This document shows positions 46,452-54,696 of a stretch of 64,000 bases of DNA, piece after piece; positions within the stretch are counted from its first letter, which is position 1; every line of letters starts with the position of its first letter. The DNA is taken from the NCBI GenBank assembly GCA_002409595.1, contig DHNQ01000006.1:41223-105222 (forward strand). The letters run 5' to 3'. The notes beneath the pieces are model-generated. The model saw nothing but the letters and a program-made list of their open reading frames with translations, searched no databases and was not told where the DNA came from. Origin of the DNA: Dysgonomonas sp. UBA5412 (GTDB lineage Bacteria > Bacteroidota > Bacteroidia > Bacteroidales > Dysgonomonadaceae). Made by a program: the position numbers and the translations under genes.

Positions 46452-47144
46452 ATGCTGAAAATCGAATTGAACGATCTCAAATTTTCTGTGCCCGATTGTT
46501 GGGCGGATATAACATTGGGCGATTATGAAAAATGGTTTATGCACAAGCCTGAGGGCAAGATGGGATATGTAAAGCTAGTAGCCGATATATGCAAAATAGA
46601 CCATCAGATATTGCTTGATTCGCCAACCAAACTTTTTGATGTGCTTTGCGAAGCCATTTCTTTTGTTTTCGATACCGATTTTGCTCCGGCTACAAAAGTT
46701 ACTATTGAAGATACCGATTTTTTTATTTCCCTATCCGATACCCTTACTCTAGGCGAATGGGTGGACATCGAAGAAACTCTGAACAGTGACACTCCGACAA
46801 AGATTTCCGAAATTTTGAGTATTGTCTGCCGTCCTGCGGGTGAGGACTACGATACCAAAACGGCAGAGAAGCGTAAAGATATATTTCGCCGTTTGTCGTG
46901 TGAAAAAGCCTTGCCGTTGGTAGCTTTTTTTTTGCACAGAAAGAGAGAATCCGAAGCGATTTTGCACCATTATTCGACGGTGCTGGATCAGGCAAACCAG
47001 TTTCTAAAGGATACAAAGACTTTTGTAATAAATGGGGATGGTATAAAACGATTGCCGATCTGGCAGAGGATAAGATATACTTATTTGACCAAATCACTCG
47101 AAAAACAGTTGTTGAAGTTTTCGGATTTCTCCTCTATCGGATAG
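46452..47144 (+). CDS. Phage tail-assembly chaperone, zero-frame product (block D)
   Basis: A 230-residue cytosolic protein with an N-terminal LKIELNDLKFSVPDCWADITLGDYEKWF and a middle region FDVLCEAISFVFDTDF...LTLGEWVDIEETL. The size, the N-terminal binding-domain look and especially the overlapping reading frame at its 3' end fit the gpG/gpGT-type chaperones that load tape-measure protein during tail assembly. The frame contains a 9-T run at codons 158-161 (46925-46933), a suitable slippery site for -1 frameshifting into the extension described separately. It has its own promoter element and terminator and is separated from the tape-measure gene by about 4 kb of host genes. Confidence 0.65.
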   Translation: MLKIELNDLKFSVPDCWADITLGDYEKWFMHKPEGKMGYVKLVADICKIDHQILLDSPTKLFDVLCEAISFVFDTDFAPATKVTIEDTDFFISLSDTLTLGEWVDIEETLNSDTPTKISEILSIVCRPAGEDYDTKTAEKRKDIFRRLSCEKALPLVAFFLHRKRESEAILHHYSTVLDQANQFLKDTKTFVINGDGIKRLPIWQRIRYTYLTKSLEKQLLKFSDFSSIG

Positions 47145-47200
47145 ACAAATCGCGAGCCGAAGAAGATCAGTATAAGTTTGAAAAACAGATCAGAAGGTAG
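46931..47200 (+). CDS. Minus-one-frame extension of the tail-assembly chaperone
   Basis: The -1 frame is open from about 46899 (after a TGA) to the TAG at 47198-47200 and has no suitable start codon before the overlap. Slippage at T-TTT-TTT (46925-46931) would fuse 160 residues of the zero frame to 89 residues of this frame, giving about 249 residues. The extension contains FCNKWGWYKTIADLAED, KIYLFDQITRKTVVEVFGFL and DKSRAEEDQYKFEKQIRR. These resemble the W-x-W-Y-xTIxDLAxxDIxxFDxI C-terminal part of tail chaperones in Bacteroidota phages. It uses the last 56 bp past the zero-frame stop and ends 11 bp before the terminator. Confidence 0.6.
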   Translation, partial: FAQKERIRSDFAPLFDGAGSGKPVSKGYKDFCNKWGWYKTIADLAEDKIYLFDQITRKTVVEVFGFLLYRIDKSRAEEDQYKFEKQIRR

Positions 47201-47211
47201 TATTTAAAATA

Positions 47212-47246
47212 AAAGCGGAATGTATCTTGGAGATACATTCCGCTTT
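47212..47246. terminator. Strong hairpin terminator after block D (also faces tpx)
   Basis: A 16-bp stem AAAGCGGAATGTATCT/AGATACATTCCGCTTT with a short loop and T-rich sequence on the plus side. It ends block D and may also serve the convergent tpx gene. Confidence 0.85.
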
Positions 47247-47275
47247 CTTTCAATTGCAATAAATATTGCTATATA

Positions 47276-47779
47276 TTATTTAGCAGCAGCAAGAGCTGAT
47301 TCGTAATTAGGTTCTTGTGTAGTTTCTGGAACCAATTCTGTATATTTTACTTTGCCATCTGCATCAACAACTACTACCGAGCGTGCAAGCAAACCTTTAA
47401 GAGGTCCGTCAAGCATTAATACACCATATGCCTTTGCAAATTCAGGACTTCTGAATACAGATGCAGGTTCTACATTTTCTATACCTTCGGTAGTACAGAA
47501 ACGACCTGTTGCAAACGGTAGGTCGGCAGATATAGCCAATACTATTGTATTTGACAAAGCAGCAGCTTCTTTATTAAATTTGCGAACCGATGCTGCACAT
47601 ACGCCTGTATCTATACTTGGAAATATGTTTAAGATAACAGTTTTTCCTTTCAGATCTTTTAATGAAACTTCTGATAAATCATTTTTTACTAATGTAAAAT
47701 CAGGAGCTGCTGATCCTACAGCAGGTAATTGACCGCTGGTGTTAACTGTAATGTCTTTTTTGAATGTTACTGTTGCCAT
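47276..47779 (-). CDS. tpx: Thiol peroxidase (2-Cys, Tpx type)
   Basis: A 167-residue atypical 2-Cys peroxiredoxin that reduces hydrogen and alkyl peroxides with thioredoxin. The peroxidatic Cys61 lies in DTGVCAASVRKF and the resolving Cys95 in GRFCTTEGI, the same positions as in E. coli Tpx. The catalytic Thr58 is in place. Host stress-response gene between phage blocks D and E. Confidence 0.95.
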   Translation of the reverse strand: MATVTFKKDITVNTSGQLPAVGSAAPDFTLVKNDLSEVSLKDLKGKTVILNIFPSIDTGVCAASVRKFNKEAAALSNTIVLAISADLPFATGRFCTTEGIENVEPASVFRSPEFAKAYGVLMLDGPLKGLLARSVVVVDADGKVKYTELVPETTQEPNYESALAAAK

Positions 47780-47919
47780 AATTTTTATATTTTTTAGAAT
47801 GTTATCAGGCTTTAGAAGCCTATTTTTAAATTATTATATATTTCTTTTTATCCCTTTATATACCAATGTATTATATGTATATATCCGAAAACTAAAGGTA
47901 AGAAAAAAACGTTTAAGTT

Positions 47920-48558
47920 TTATTTTATTTCTATTAAAAATTCCTTTTTCGGATTACGTACCTTTTTCAAATTCACCAACCAGTCGTTACTTTCGTCTCT
48001 GTATCCCAAAGGAAGAATAAGAACGCTTTTCAGACCCATATCTTTCAGTCCCAGTAATGAATCAAGAGCTTCACTGTCAAATCCTTCCATCGGAGTAGAG
48101 TCTACATGCAGTTCTGCAGCCATTGCCATTGCGAATCCCAAAGCGATATATGCCTGACGTGCAGTATGCTCGAAATTAGCTTCGGCAGGACGATTCAAAT
48201 AAGCTTTCTTCAATCTGTCTGCATATTCTTTATATGTATCCGCAGCCTGTCCACGTCCCTCAGTTGTATATTTATATATCGCATCTATACGATTTTCGGT
48301 ATAATTGTCCCAAGCCGCAAATACAAGCAAGTGAGAAGCATCTGCAACTTGATGCTGATTGTAAGCCAAAGGAACTATCTTCTCTTTCAAATCCTGCTTT
48401 GTGATTTCTATAACACGAAAAGGTTGTAATCCTGATGAGGTAGGAGCCAACCATGCAGCTTCTACAATTTGATCTACTAATTTCTGATCAACCTTCTTTG
48501 TCGCGTCAAACTTCTTTGTGGCATATCGCCATTGTAATGTATCTAATAAATTGCTCAT
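47920..48558 (-). CDS. Nitroreductase-family NAD(P)H-dependent oxidoreductase
   Basis: A 212-residue FMN enzyme. Nitroreductase landmarks: WRYATKKFDATKKVDQKLVDQIVEAAWLAPTSSGLQPFRVI at the N-terminus, ARQAYIALGFAMAMAAELHVDSTPMEGFD in the middle and the C-terminal LPLGYRDESNDW...KVRNPKKEFL. It is cotranscribed with the upstream MarR gene (18-bp gap); such pairs often respond to quinones, nitro compounds or hypochlorite. The natural substrate is unknown. Confidence 0.9.
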   Translation of the reverse strand: MSNLLDTLQWRYATKKFDATKKVDQKLVDQIVEAAWLAPTSSGLQPFRVIEITKQDLKEKIVPLAYNQHQVADASHLLVFAAWDNYTENRIDAIYKYTTEGRGQAADTYKEYADRLKKAYLNRPAEANFEHTARQAYIALGFAMAMAAELHVDSTPMEGFDSEALDSLLGLKDMGLKSVLILPLGYRDESNDWLVNLKKVRNPKKEFLIEIK

Positions 48559-48576
48559 AACCTTATTGTCTGATAT

Positions 48577-49026
48577 TTAAATTTTTTCTATTTTCTTTTT
48601 GTGGCAGGCTATTGCCAGTATCTTGTTTATTTGTTCTCGCATTTCTGCCAATTGATGGTCATCCATCCCCAATTGTTGTTTCATTAGCGAAGGTATCTTT
48701 TCCGCCTCTTTCTCCAATAACTTCCCTTTATCGGTAATGGATATTCTGACCACTCGTTCATCCTCCGCCGATCGTGTACGCGTTATTAGTCCACCCGCTT
48801 CCATTCGTTTGAGTAGAGGTGTTAGCGTGCCGCTGTCTAGTAACAGATGCTCTCCCAATTGTTTAACCGTAGCCGAAGAGTGCTCCCATAATATCAACAA
48901 TACAAGGAACTGAGGATAAGTAATTCCAAACTTATCCAGATAAGGACGATAAAGAGTCGTTATCTGTCTCGATAAAGCATATAATGGAAAGCACAATTGA
49001 TTTTCGAGTTTTAAGTTTTCGTTCAT
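48577..49026 (-). CDS. MarR-family transcriptional regulator
   Basis: A 149-residue winged-helix repressor: LSRQITTLYRPYLDKFGITYPQFLVLLILWEHSSATVKQLGEHLLLDSGTLTPLLKRME (dimer and HTH region) and the wing ITRTRSAEDERVVRISITDKGK. The N-terminal Cys (about residue 12, QLCFPLYAL) is in the position used for thiol-based sensing in OhrR/HypR-type members, which fits the nitroreductase it precedes. It is the first gene of the MarR-nitroreductase operon. Confidence 0.9.
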   Translation of the reverse strand: MNENLKLENQLCFPLYALSRQITTLYRPYLDKFGITYPQFLVLLILWEHSSATVKQLGEHLLLDSGTLTPLLKRMEAGGLITRTRSAEDERVVRISITDKGKLLEKEAEKIPSLMKQQLGMDDHQLAEMREQINKILAIACHKKKIEKI

Positions 49027-49130
49027 ACCTTATTGTTGAAATTATATTGTGCAAAATTAAATAGTATCAAATGTATTTCAAAATTAAATGGGTTAAATAA
49101 TGTAAATGTAGGCTGTCTTTTATTTTATGA

Positions 49131-49170
49131 AAGAAGAAACGCTTATCAATTTAGATAAGCGTTTCTTCTT
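49131..49170. terminator. Bidirectional hairpin terminator
   Basis: A perfect 17-bp stem AAGAAGAAACGCTTATC/GATAAGCGTTTCTTCTT with a 6-nt loop. It lies downstream of the minus-strand T9SS cargo gene and upstream of marR. Confidence 0.85.
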
Positions 49171-49195
49171 TATGAATTAGGTGTTATAAATCAAA

Positions 49196-50611
49196 CTATT
49201 GTTTGCTTTTCATTACTTTTTCACGAGTTACATTACCTTCCTGATCGGTAATTTCTAAAATGTAGATACCTTCACCTAAGGTAGTATTTTGTATGTCAAA
49301 ATTTACTACATTTTTCTTCTGATATACTAATGATCCGGTTGGGTAGGAATAGATGCGGATAGAGGTTGGCTGGAGTTCTGATTGGACCGATTCGATACTC
49401 TGTGTCTTTGCTGAAGCTCTATTTCTAGGGTCATTGCCACCCCAAATTAACAGTCGCGATATAGGAGTAGAAGTGCCACAATTATTTTTATTAGCTGCAC
49501 TAATATTGATCATATATGACATACCGCTAGGTTGGATATTTGGTATATCGACAAAGACCCCTTCGCCATTAACCCATTCTCTGTATGGAATTTTTATTTG
49601 ACTTAATGATTTTACAGTCCATTCCCCACCAGTTGCAGTATTTTCTTTAGGCAAACTGAAAGAATATGATTGTCCAGGGATTACTAGCATTTCTCTTGAA
49701 TCAGTCGAATTAGCCTGAAATCCGACTATGTTTTGAGGTACAGGTGGTACTCCTACCCATACGTCAGAATTCTCAAGAGAATAGCTTTGTCCGTTATAAG
49801 TTATAGTTGCTTTTATTACACCTTTACCATTGCCAGATCCTTTGAAAGTCGCACTAGCAGTACCTTGTCCTGAAACTAAGGTAAGATTAGAACCTGCCTG
49901 CCAAGTGATTGTTGCCTTTGGATAGAAATTATTTAATGTGTAAGATATAGTCTTGTCATTACAAACTATGGATGCATTTTTTGTTAATGAAGGTTCTATT
50001 ATTTTTATATCTTTCATAACAAGATTTGGACGACTGAATGTATTGTTTATTACAGCTATCAATCCTGTTACACCTATAGGAGATGGTTTTATTGCAGTCA
50101 CTGTTGTTTCGAATCCTGTTGTATTCTTATAATAGAGAGATTTTTTTCCATCTTCCCAACTCACTGTTTTTACAGTACTATTATATCCCGTTAATTTATA
50201 TGTTGCAGGTTGCAGTAAATATAGACTTTCTGGACCCGTTATACTCATAGCTGGTAATGGTTCTTCATTATTGCTGTTTTTAATAACTATACCACCTAAA
50301 CTAGCTTGATTACCATAAGGATAATCTAGCATTATTTCTATTTTCCCATCACTTCTAGTTTCATTCCAAAAAACCTCTATATATGCAAAACCTGCACCAT
50401 TTGCTATTCCTCCACCACTAGATAAAATGCCACCGGTAATCTTAGTCTTGAATGTGATAGCTTTGGGAGCAGGACCATCTAGTCGTATTTCATATTTAAC
50501 CTTGGTATTTATTGTTACACTGGTAGGACCAGCTATTTTTTGAATTCCAATGGCCCAAAAGTATGTTGAAAAACAAAATATAAAACCCATTAAAAGTAAT
50601 ATCCTTTTCAT
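49196..50611 (-). CDS. Secreted protein with type IX secretion C-terminal domain
   Basis: A 471-residue exported protein. After the signal peptide it is built of immunoglobulin/PKD-like beta domains (AGPTSVTINTKVKYEIRL, SITGPESLYLLQPATYKL, ITWQAGSNLTLVSGQGTASATFKG). The last 70 residues match a type A sorting domain: SIRIYSYPTGSLVYQKKNV...LGEGIYILEITDQEGNVTREKVMK. So it is a cargo of the type IX (Por) system and ends up at the cell surface or outside. No catalytic motif is visible; an adhesin or scaffold role is likely. The ATG at 50611 is preferred over 50617. Confidence 0.8.
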   Translation of the reverse strand: MKRILLLMGFIFCFSTYFWAIGIQKIAGPTSVTINTKVKYEIRLDGPAPKAITFKTKITGGILSSGGGIANGAGFAYIEVFWNETRSDGKIEIMLDYPYGNQASLGGIVIKNSNNEEPLPAMSITGPESLYLLQPATYKLTGYNSTVKTVSWEDGKKSLYYKNTTGFETTVTAIKPSPIGVTGLIAVINNTFSRPNLVMKDIKIIEPSLTKNASIVCNDKTISYTLNNFYPKATITWQAGSNLTLVSGQGTASATFKGSGNGKGVIKATITYNGQSYSLENSDVWVGVPPVPQNIVGFQANSTDSREMLVIPGQSYSFSLPKENTATGGEWTVKSLSQIKIPYREWVNGEGVFVDIPNIQPSGMSYMINISAANKNNCGTSTPISRLLIWGGNDPRNRASAKTQSIESVQSELQPTSIRIYSYPTGSLVYQKKNVVNFDIQNTTLGEGIYILEITDQEGNVTREKVMKSKQ

Positions 50612-50841
50612 AAGCATTAAAAAATTGAAATTAAATAAACAGATTGATTAACTATTTGCACCATATAAGATGCTTTTTTGAAGATAAACGAAAGAAAAAC
50701 TACTGAGAATCTCCCATAGGCACTCAAATTTAGAATTAAGATTTCAAAGCGTTAAAGTAATTATAATTATTGAATCGTTAACATATTTATTCATTTTTTT
50801 TGTTAACAAAATCACTTTCTCTGTATTTTTCCTCTTGTCCT

Positions 50842-50858
50842 TTATCTATACACTAAAA
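50842..50858 (+). promoter_or_regulatory. Shared phage-block promoter element, block E
   Basis: TTATCTATA-CACT-AAAA lies 12 bp before the ATG of the prohead protease/scaffold gene and would drive the six-gene head-lysis operon. Confidence 0.65.
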
Positions 50859-50870
50859 AGCAGATATCTT

Positions 50871-52043
50871 ATGAATTTACCTATCTACAACTGTATTATT
50901 GACGAAACAGAAGACGATCAGACAGGCATTTTTGCCATTTCCTTTGTCGATTGCCCTGCCAATGAAGTCGATTTTGTAGCATTAAGACAAGATGCCGGCA
51001 AAATATTACTCAATCGCGATAGCAAGAAACAAATACTTACCGGAGTAGTTCTCAAACCCGATCAGTTGATCTACCGCAACAGTCCCGAATCGGGCGACTA
51101 TTATATTCGCTTTTCGGTTGAACAAATCGAAAAAATAGCACAAAAAATGATGCGTACCGGTGTAGCACTTCACAACACCAGCCATCAGCATCGTTCACCA
51201 CTGTCGGGCAATTACCTCACTGAGTTGTGGATCGTAGAAGACCCCAATACAGATAAATCAAAAGCACTAGGATTTGAAAACCTTCCTAAGGGAACATTGA
51301 TGTGCAGCTACAAGGTGGAAGACCCGGCATACTGGGAAAAAGAGATAATGACCGGCCATGTCAAAGGCTTTTCCTTAGAAGGTTTCTTTAATCAACAACC
51401 CGATATTTCAGAAGTAAAACAGCAAATGAATGTAAAAATGAACAAGAGAAAATCCAGACCGAAACAAACATTGTTAGGACGCATTGCTCGTATGTTGCTC
51501 GATATAGAAGACGTCGAAAAGGCAGATACAACAGCAAGTGGCACACCCTATGTCGTGTTTGTATTGGCAGACGGAAAAGAAGCCTATGTAGACCAAGACG
51601 GCTTTGCCACTCTCGATAGCGAACAGATGCCGGCAGGCGAGCACAAGCTTGCAAACGGGAATCTGCTGATTGTAGACGAGCAAGGGCAGTTTGTGGAAAC
51701 AAGAGAGCTGTCCGAAAACAAAACACAACCCGAAGAAGAGCGCGCCTCTCAGACGCTTCGCCGAAAACGCCATCGCTTGGCAGAATTCGAACCTAAAACA
51801 GCTGAAGCCTTAAAAGCTAAAATTGCGGAAATGCAATTGACCATCGACCAGTTGATGCAAGCCTTGGACGAAGCACAAGCTATGCTCGAAGACACCAAAG
51901 GACAAGTAGAAGAAATGCGTCGCAAAACACCATCTGCACGCCCTGCCGTCCATCTGTCCGGCTCTGCCAAGCACATGGGCGATATGACAACCGCCGAGCG
52001 CATGGCTGCTGCTTTGAGCCAAACGATCAGCAGACGTAAATAA
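50871..52043 (+). CDS. XkdF-like prohead protease fused to a scaffold region (block E)
   Basis: A 390-residue capsid-maturation protein. The N-terminal 190 residues are of the XkdF type: LPIYNCIIDE...GIFAISFVDCPANEVDFVAL, a His-containing strand GVALHNTSHQH and the active-site serine region HVKGFSLEGFF. The C-terminal half (residues about 300-360) is a charged coiled coil (AEALKAKIAEMQLTIDQLMQALDEA) ending in a basic tail, as in scaffold proteins. A protease-scaffold fusion is a known arrangement in HK97-fold phages. The ATG at 50871 is the first sensible start after the promoter element. The catalytic residues look intact. Confidence 0.85.
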   Translation: MNLPIYNCIIDETEDDQTGIFAISFVDCPANEVDFVALRQDAGKILLNRDSKKQILTGVVLKPDQLIYRNSPESGDYYIRFSVEQIEKIAQKMMRTGVALHNTSHQHRSPLSGNYLTELWIVEDPNTDKSKALGFENLPKGTLMCSYKVEDPAYWEKEIMTGHVKGFSLEGFFNQQPDISEVKQQMNVKMNKRKSRPKQTLLGRIARMLLDIEDVEKADTTASGTPYVVFVLADGKEAYVDQDGFATLDSEQMPAGEHKLANGNLLIVDEQGQFVETRELSENKTQPEEERASQTLRRKRHRLAEFEPKTAEALKAKIAEMQLTIDQLMQALDEAQAMLEDTKGQVEEMRRKTPSARPAVHLSGSAKHMGDMTTAERMAAALSQTISRRK

Positions 52044-52140
52044 ATTAATTAAGAAAACTTGAAAGTCGGCAAACCCGAAAATATAAATATCACATTTATA
52101 AAATATGTCGGCATTTCTTTTAACAAATCAAAAATAAATT

Positions 52141-54312
52141 ATGGCAAACATGTATGACATTTCATCTCTGACCTATCAGCCATCATCCAATATGGACTGG
52201 TTTACAAAAGCTGTATTCGGAGGTAAACTAATCGAAAAAGGAAAAATTACACCTATTATCGGCATCAAAGAATCTACACAGCTTAATCTGATAGATCTTG
52301 CCGGAAATATACTTCAGGCAGATTCTCGCGACTGTGCATGGACTCCTCAACAGATAGCCAAACTGAGCGAAAAGGAGTTGAAGGTAATGTTATTTCCATT
52401 TAATTTTAAAGATGAATATATTTCAGCCTCAGGGTTGGATATTCTTCGCTACGTACAACCCAATGTATTTTTTTTCTCTCCGTCGTATGTAGGTGGTAAC
52501 GGATCGAGAACAAAACCATATCGCAGCAACTTATATACGACTCCTAATGTTGAAGAAATAGGACTTCTGTTTAGCAGTGGAGTGCATAAGGGCACTCTTA
52601 ATATAGGGAGGAACGATTATTGTATCCGTCACATCAACGGACATCAGATGGGTAAGACAATTGTAGATTGGGATCTTAGAGCTCTTGCTTCTGCTCGGTT
52701 TACCCGGATCAACCTATCTGTAAAGGACCTGACCGTGAAAAAAATGAAACTAAAATCTAATGTTGAGAGTGGATATGGTTACTTTTATCTAACATTCTCG
52801 AATGTAGAATTTTATGAAAACCCATTCTATCAACTTTCAAATTTTTCTGTGACCAACAGAACTGCCGGAAAATGTATTTTCAGAATTGCACCGGCTAATA
52901 TTACAATTCATAATCGTAACTCATTTATCGGTATAGAACAAGACTTGGAAACTCTTTCCGGTAGTTTGCATACATTCGAAAAATGTAATATTCTAATAAC
53001 ACAGGAGGCATTAGATGCAAATCAGAATAATTTTTATGCCTTTGATAATTGTAAATTCAGAATAGGTGCGGAAACTGATTATCAAGCACTAGCTGGCACT
53101 ACTGCCGAAGAATTACGAGCCGATTTCGCTGCCCGTTGTCAAGCAGCAGGATTGGTTGTTCCATCTGTATATGAGGATATTCTGGATGTCAAAGCTCCCG
53201 TGGGGCGATGGATATTTACTAAAGGACAGATATTGGAAGGACTTATATTCAAAGGATCGGAGATAGATCAATTCGAATTTGCTCGTTATATAATCTTTGG
53301 TTATTCTACCTCTCGTGGCGAGAAAATATCTATTACCTCAGCTCAGAATAAACCGGCATCTATTGCTCCCATAGGGTTAAACAGCGGTGATTTGGTTTTT
53401 TCAGCCGATTCATTATCCTTCAGTCCGAATGTAGATATTACTAAAAAGCAGTCTCTATCGGCAGAATCCAAAATAATATGGTTGGGCGGAAAACAAAAAC
53501 TAAATAAAATAGATATTCCCAATAATCTACCCAGTTTATATGGAGTTCTGATAGATAATACTCCCAACTTATTGAATACTGACGCTGATGAAGTAACTTT
53601 CATCGAAATGGACAAGATGTATATTGTACAATCGAAAGACGACCTCGAAGCCGGTATCAAATATAATAATGCAGGATATAGTTCCTCACTTTCTACACGT
53701 AATAACATTTTTAGAGGGAACGGTACATCATCATTTACCGTCGATCCTAGCTTTAGCGGTACACCTGTTGTATATGAAATAAGCGATATACTCAATTATT
53801 CCACAATACAGATACGGATTGTGAATAAAATACCGGCATCGGAAATTGCCAGTGGCAGTCTCCAACCCGACTATTGGTATTTTGTTGACTTTAAGGATGC
53901 AAGCAATAAGAGTGGAGCCATTGTGTATAATGGAGTCAGTTATGGAGCAACAGACTCGTTTGTGGCAAAAGCTGGAGCGCTGACTTATACACCTCACCCC
54001 AATCTGAAAGTAAGACGTTGTTGGCATAAAGATTTTGCATTCAAAGATGGAATTGTAGATTATGATTTTTGGAAAAATGAACAGAAACCAAGATGGATAG
54101 ATGTTTTGCCCGAAGATCCCCGTTGCCTGATGAAAAATAATTCGAACATGACTATCGAAATGGGTGAATTTTTGGATGAATATGTAGCTTCGGGGCATCC
54201 TCTATTTTACCATAGCGTAACCGAGGCTTCCGGCAGAAGTATACCTGCCTATCCCATCAAAGGGGTGTATATGCAAATGAAATTAACCATTTCGACTCTA
54301 AACCTTATATAA
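52141..54312 (+). CDS. Chimeric protein: major-capsid N-terminal arm joined to a beta-helix fibre domain (block E)
   Basis: A 723-residue protein in the place of the major capsid gene. Residues 1 to about 92 (MYDISSLTYQPSSN, FTKAVFGGKLIEKGKITPIIGI, QLNLIDLAGNILQADSRDCAW, ATLSEK-like KLSEKELKVM) follow the N-terminal arm of Bacteroidota phage capsid proteins. From about residue 110 (VFFFSPSYVGGNGSRTKPY) it becomes a right-handed beta-helix/pectate-lyase-like fibre with repeated short strands. No HK97 capsid core is visible. The frame is open throughout. This looks like an in-frame fusion across a deletion between the capsid gene and a tail-fibre gene, or a decorated surface protein that uses a capsid-binding arm. 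Confidence 0.55.
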   Translation: MANMYDISSLTYQPSSNMDWFTKAVFGGKLIEKGKITPIIGIKESTQLNLIDLAGNILQADSRDCAWTPQQIAKLSEKELKVMLFPFNFKDEYISASGLDILRYVQPNVFFFSPSYVGGNGSRTKPYRSNLYTTPNVEEIGLLFSSGVHKGTLNIGRNDYCIRHINGHQMGKTIVDWDLRALASARFTRINLSVKDLTVKKMKLKSNVESGYGYFYLTFSNVEFYENPFYQLSNFSVTNRTAGKCIFRIAPANITIHNRNSFIGIEQDLETLSGSLHTFEKCNILITQEALDANQNNFYAFDNCKFRIGAETDYQALAGTTAEELRADFAARCQAAGLVVPSVYEDILDVKAPVGRWIFTKGQILEGLIFKGSEIDQFEFARYIIFGYSTSRGEKISITSAQNKPASIAPIGLNSGDLVFSADSLSFSPNVDITKKQSLSAESKIIWLGGKQKLNKIDIPNNLPSLYGVLIDNTPNLLNTDADEVTFIEMDKMYIVQSKDDLEAGIKYNNAGYSSSLSTRNNIFRGNGTSSFTVDPSFSGTPVVYEISDILNYSTIQIRIVNKIPASEIASGSLQPDYWYFVDFKDASNKSGAIVYNGVSYGATDSFVAKAGALTYTPHPNLKVRRCWHKDFAFKDGIVDYDFWKNEQKPRWIDVLPEDPRCLMKNNSNMTIEMGEFLDEYVASGHPLFYHSVTEASGRSIPAYPIKGVYMQMKLTISTLNLI

Positions 54313-54313
54313 T

Positions 54314-54598
54314 ATGGCAGATTTCGACAATGGTTTACCTCCTAAAGGAATAGATGTTAGTGATAAGAAGATCACTACGATACTGATTGATAAAGATGTG
54401 TCGGAAGAGCATGATATAGAAAATATAAAGGCTCTATTGGTCGATGCTTCGGAAGCGGATGATAAAGTAGGCGATTATCATATACAGGCTCTATCGATCG
54501 ACGCATCGGAGGCAAAGACAGATGTAGACCCTTACAATATAAAAACTGTATTGGTGGACAAAAGTCCTTCAGGGCATAACCGTTCTTTCTTTTTCTAA
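54314..54598 (+). CDS. Small repeat protein (94 residues), block E
   Basis: A 94-residue acidic protein starting 1 bp after the preceding stop. It holds four similar units of about 19-20 residues: ITTILIDKDVSEE, IKALLVDASEADD, IQALSIDASEAKTD and IKTVLVDKSPSG, each a strand (I-x-x-L/V-x-V/I-D) followed by a polar turn. It ends NRSFFF. I do not recognise the family. Its position between a fibre-like gene and the holin suggests a virion or fibre accessory protein. Confidence 0.65.
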   Translation: MADFDNGLPPKGIDVSDKKITTILIDKDVSEEHDIENIKALLVDASEADDKVGDYHIQALSIDASEAKTDVDPYNIKTVLVDKSPSGHNRSFFF

Positions 54599-54696
54599 CT
54601 ATCTGATACTCTATTTTATGATGTGTCAATGACATCGATAAGCCGTTGGCACATCATTATTATTTTAACCTGCAAACTTAAAAAATAAACAAGACT
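54599..54696. other. Hairpin between block E structural genes and lysis cassette
   Basis: TGATGTGTCAATG (54619) pairs imperfectly with CGTTGGCACATCA (ending about 54655), followed by TTATTATTTT. It could be a partial terminator that sets the level of lysis-gene transcription. There is no shared promoter element before the holin gene. Confidence 0.45.

Noticed and set aside
46950..46961. 12-nt identity (TCCGAAGCGATT) between the tRNA-Arg 3' region and the tail-chaperone gene, as a possible attachment-site repeat
   Set aside because: The match is short, lies inside a coding region, and does not extend into the tRNA 3' end in the way of attL/attR core repeats. Chance identity is the simpler explanation.
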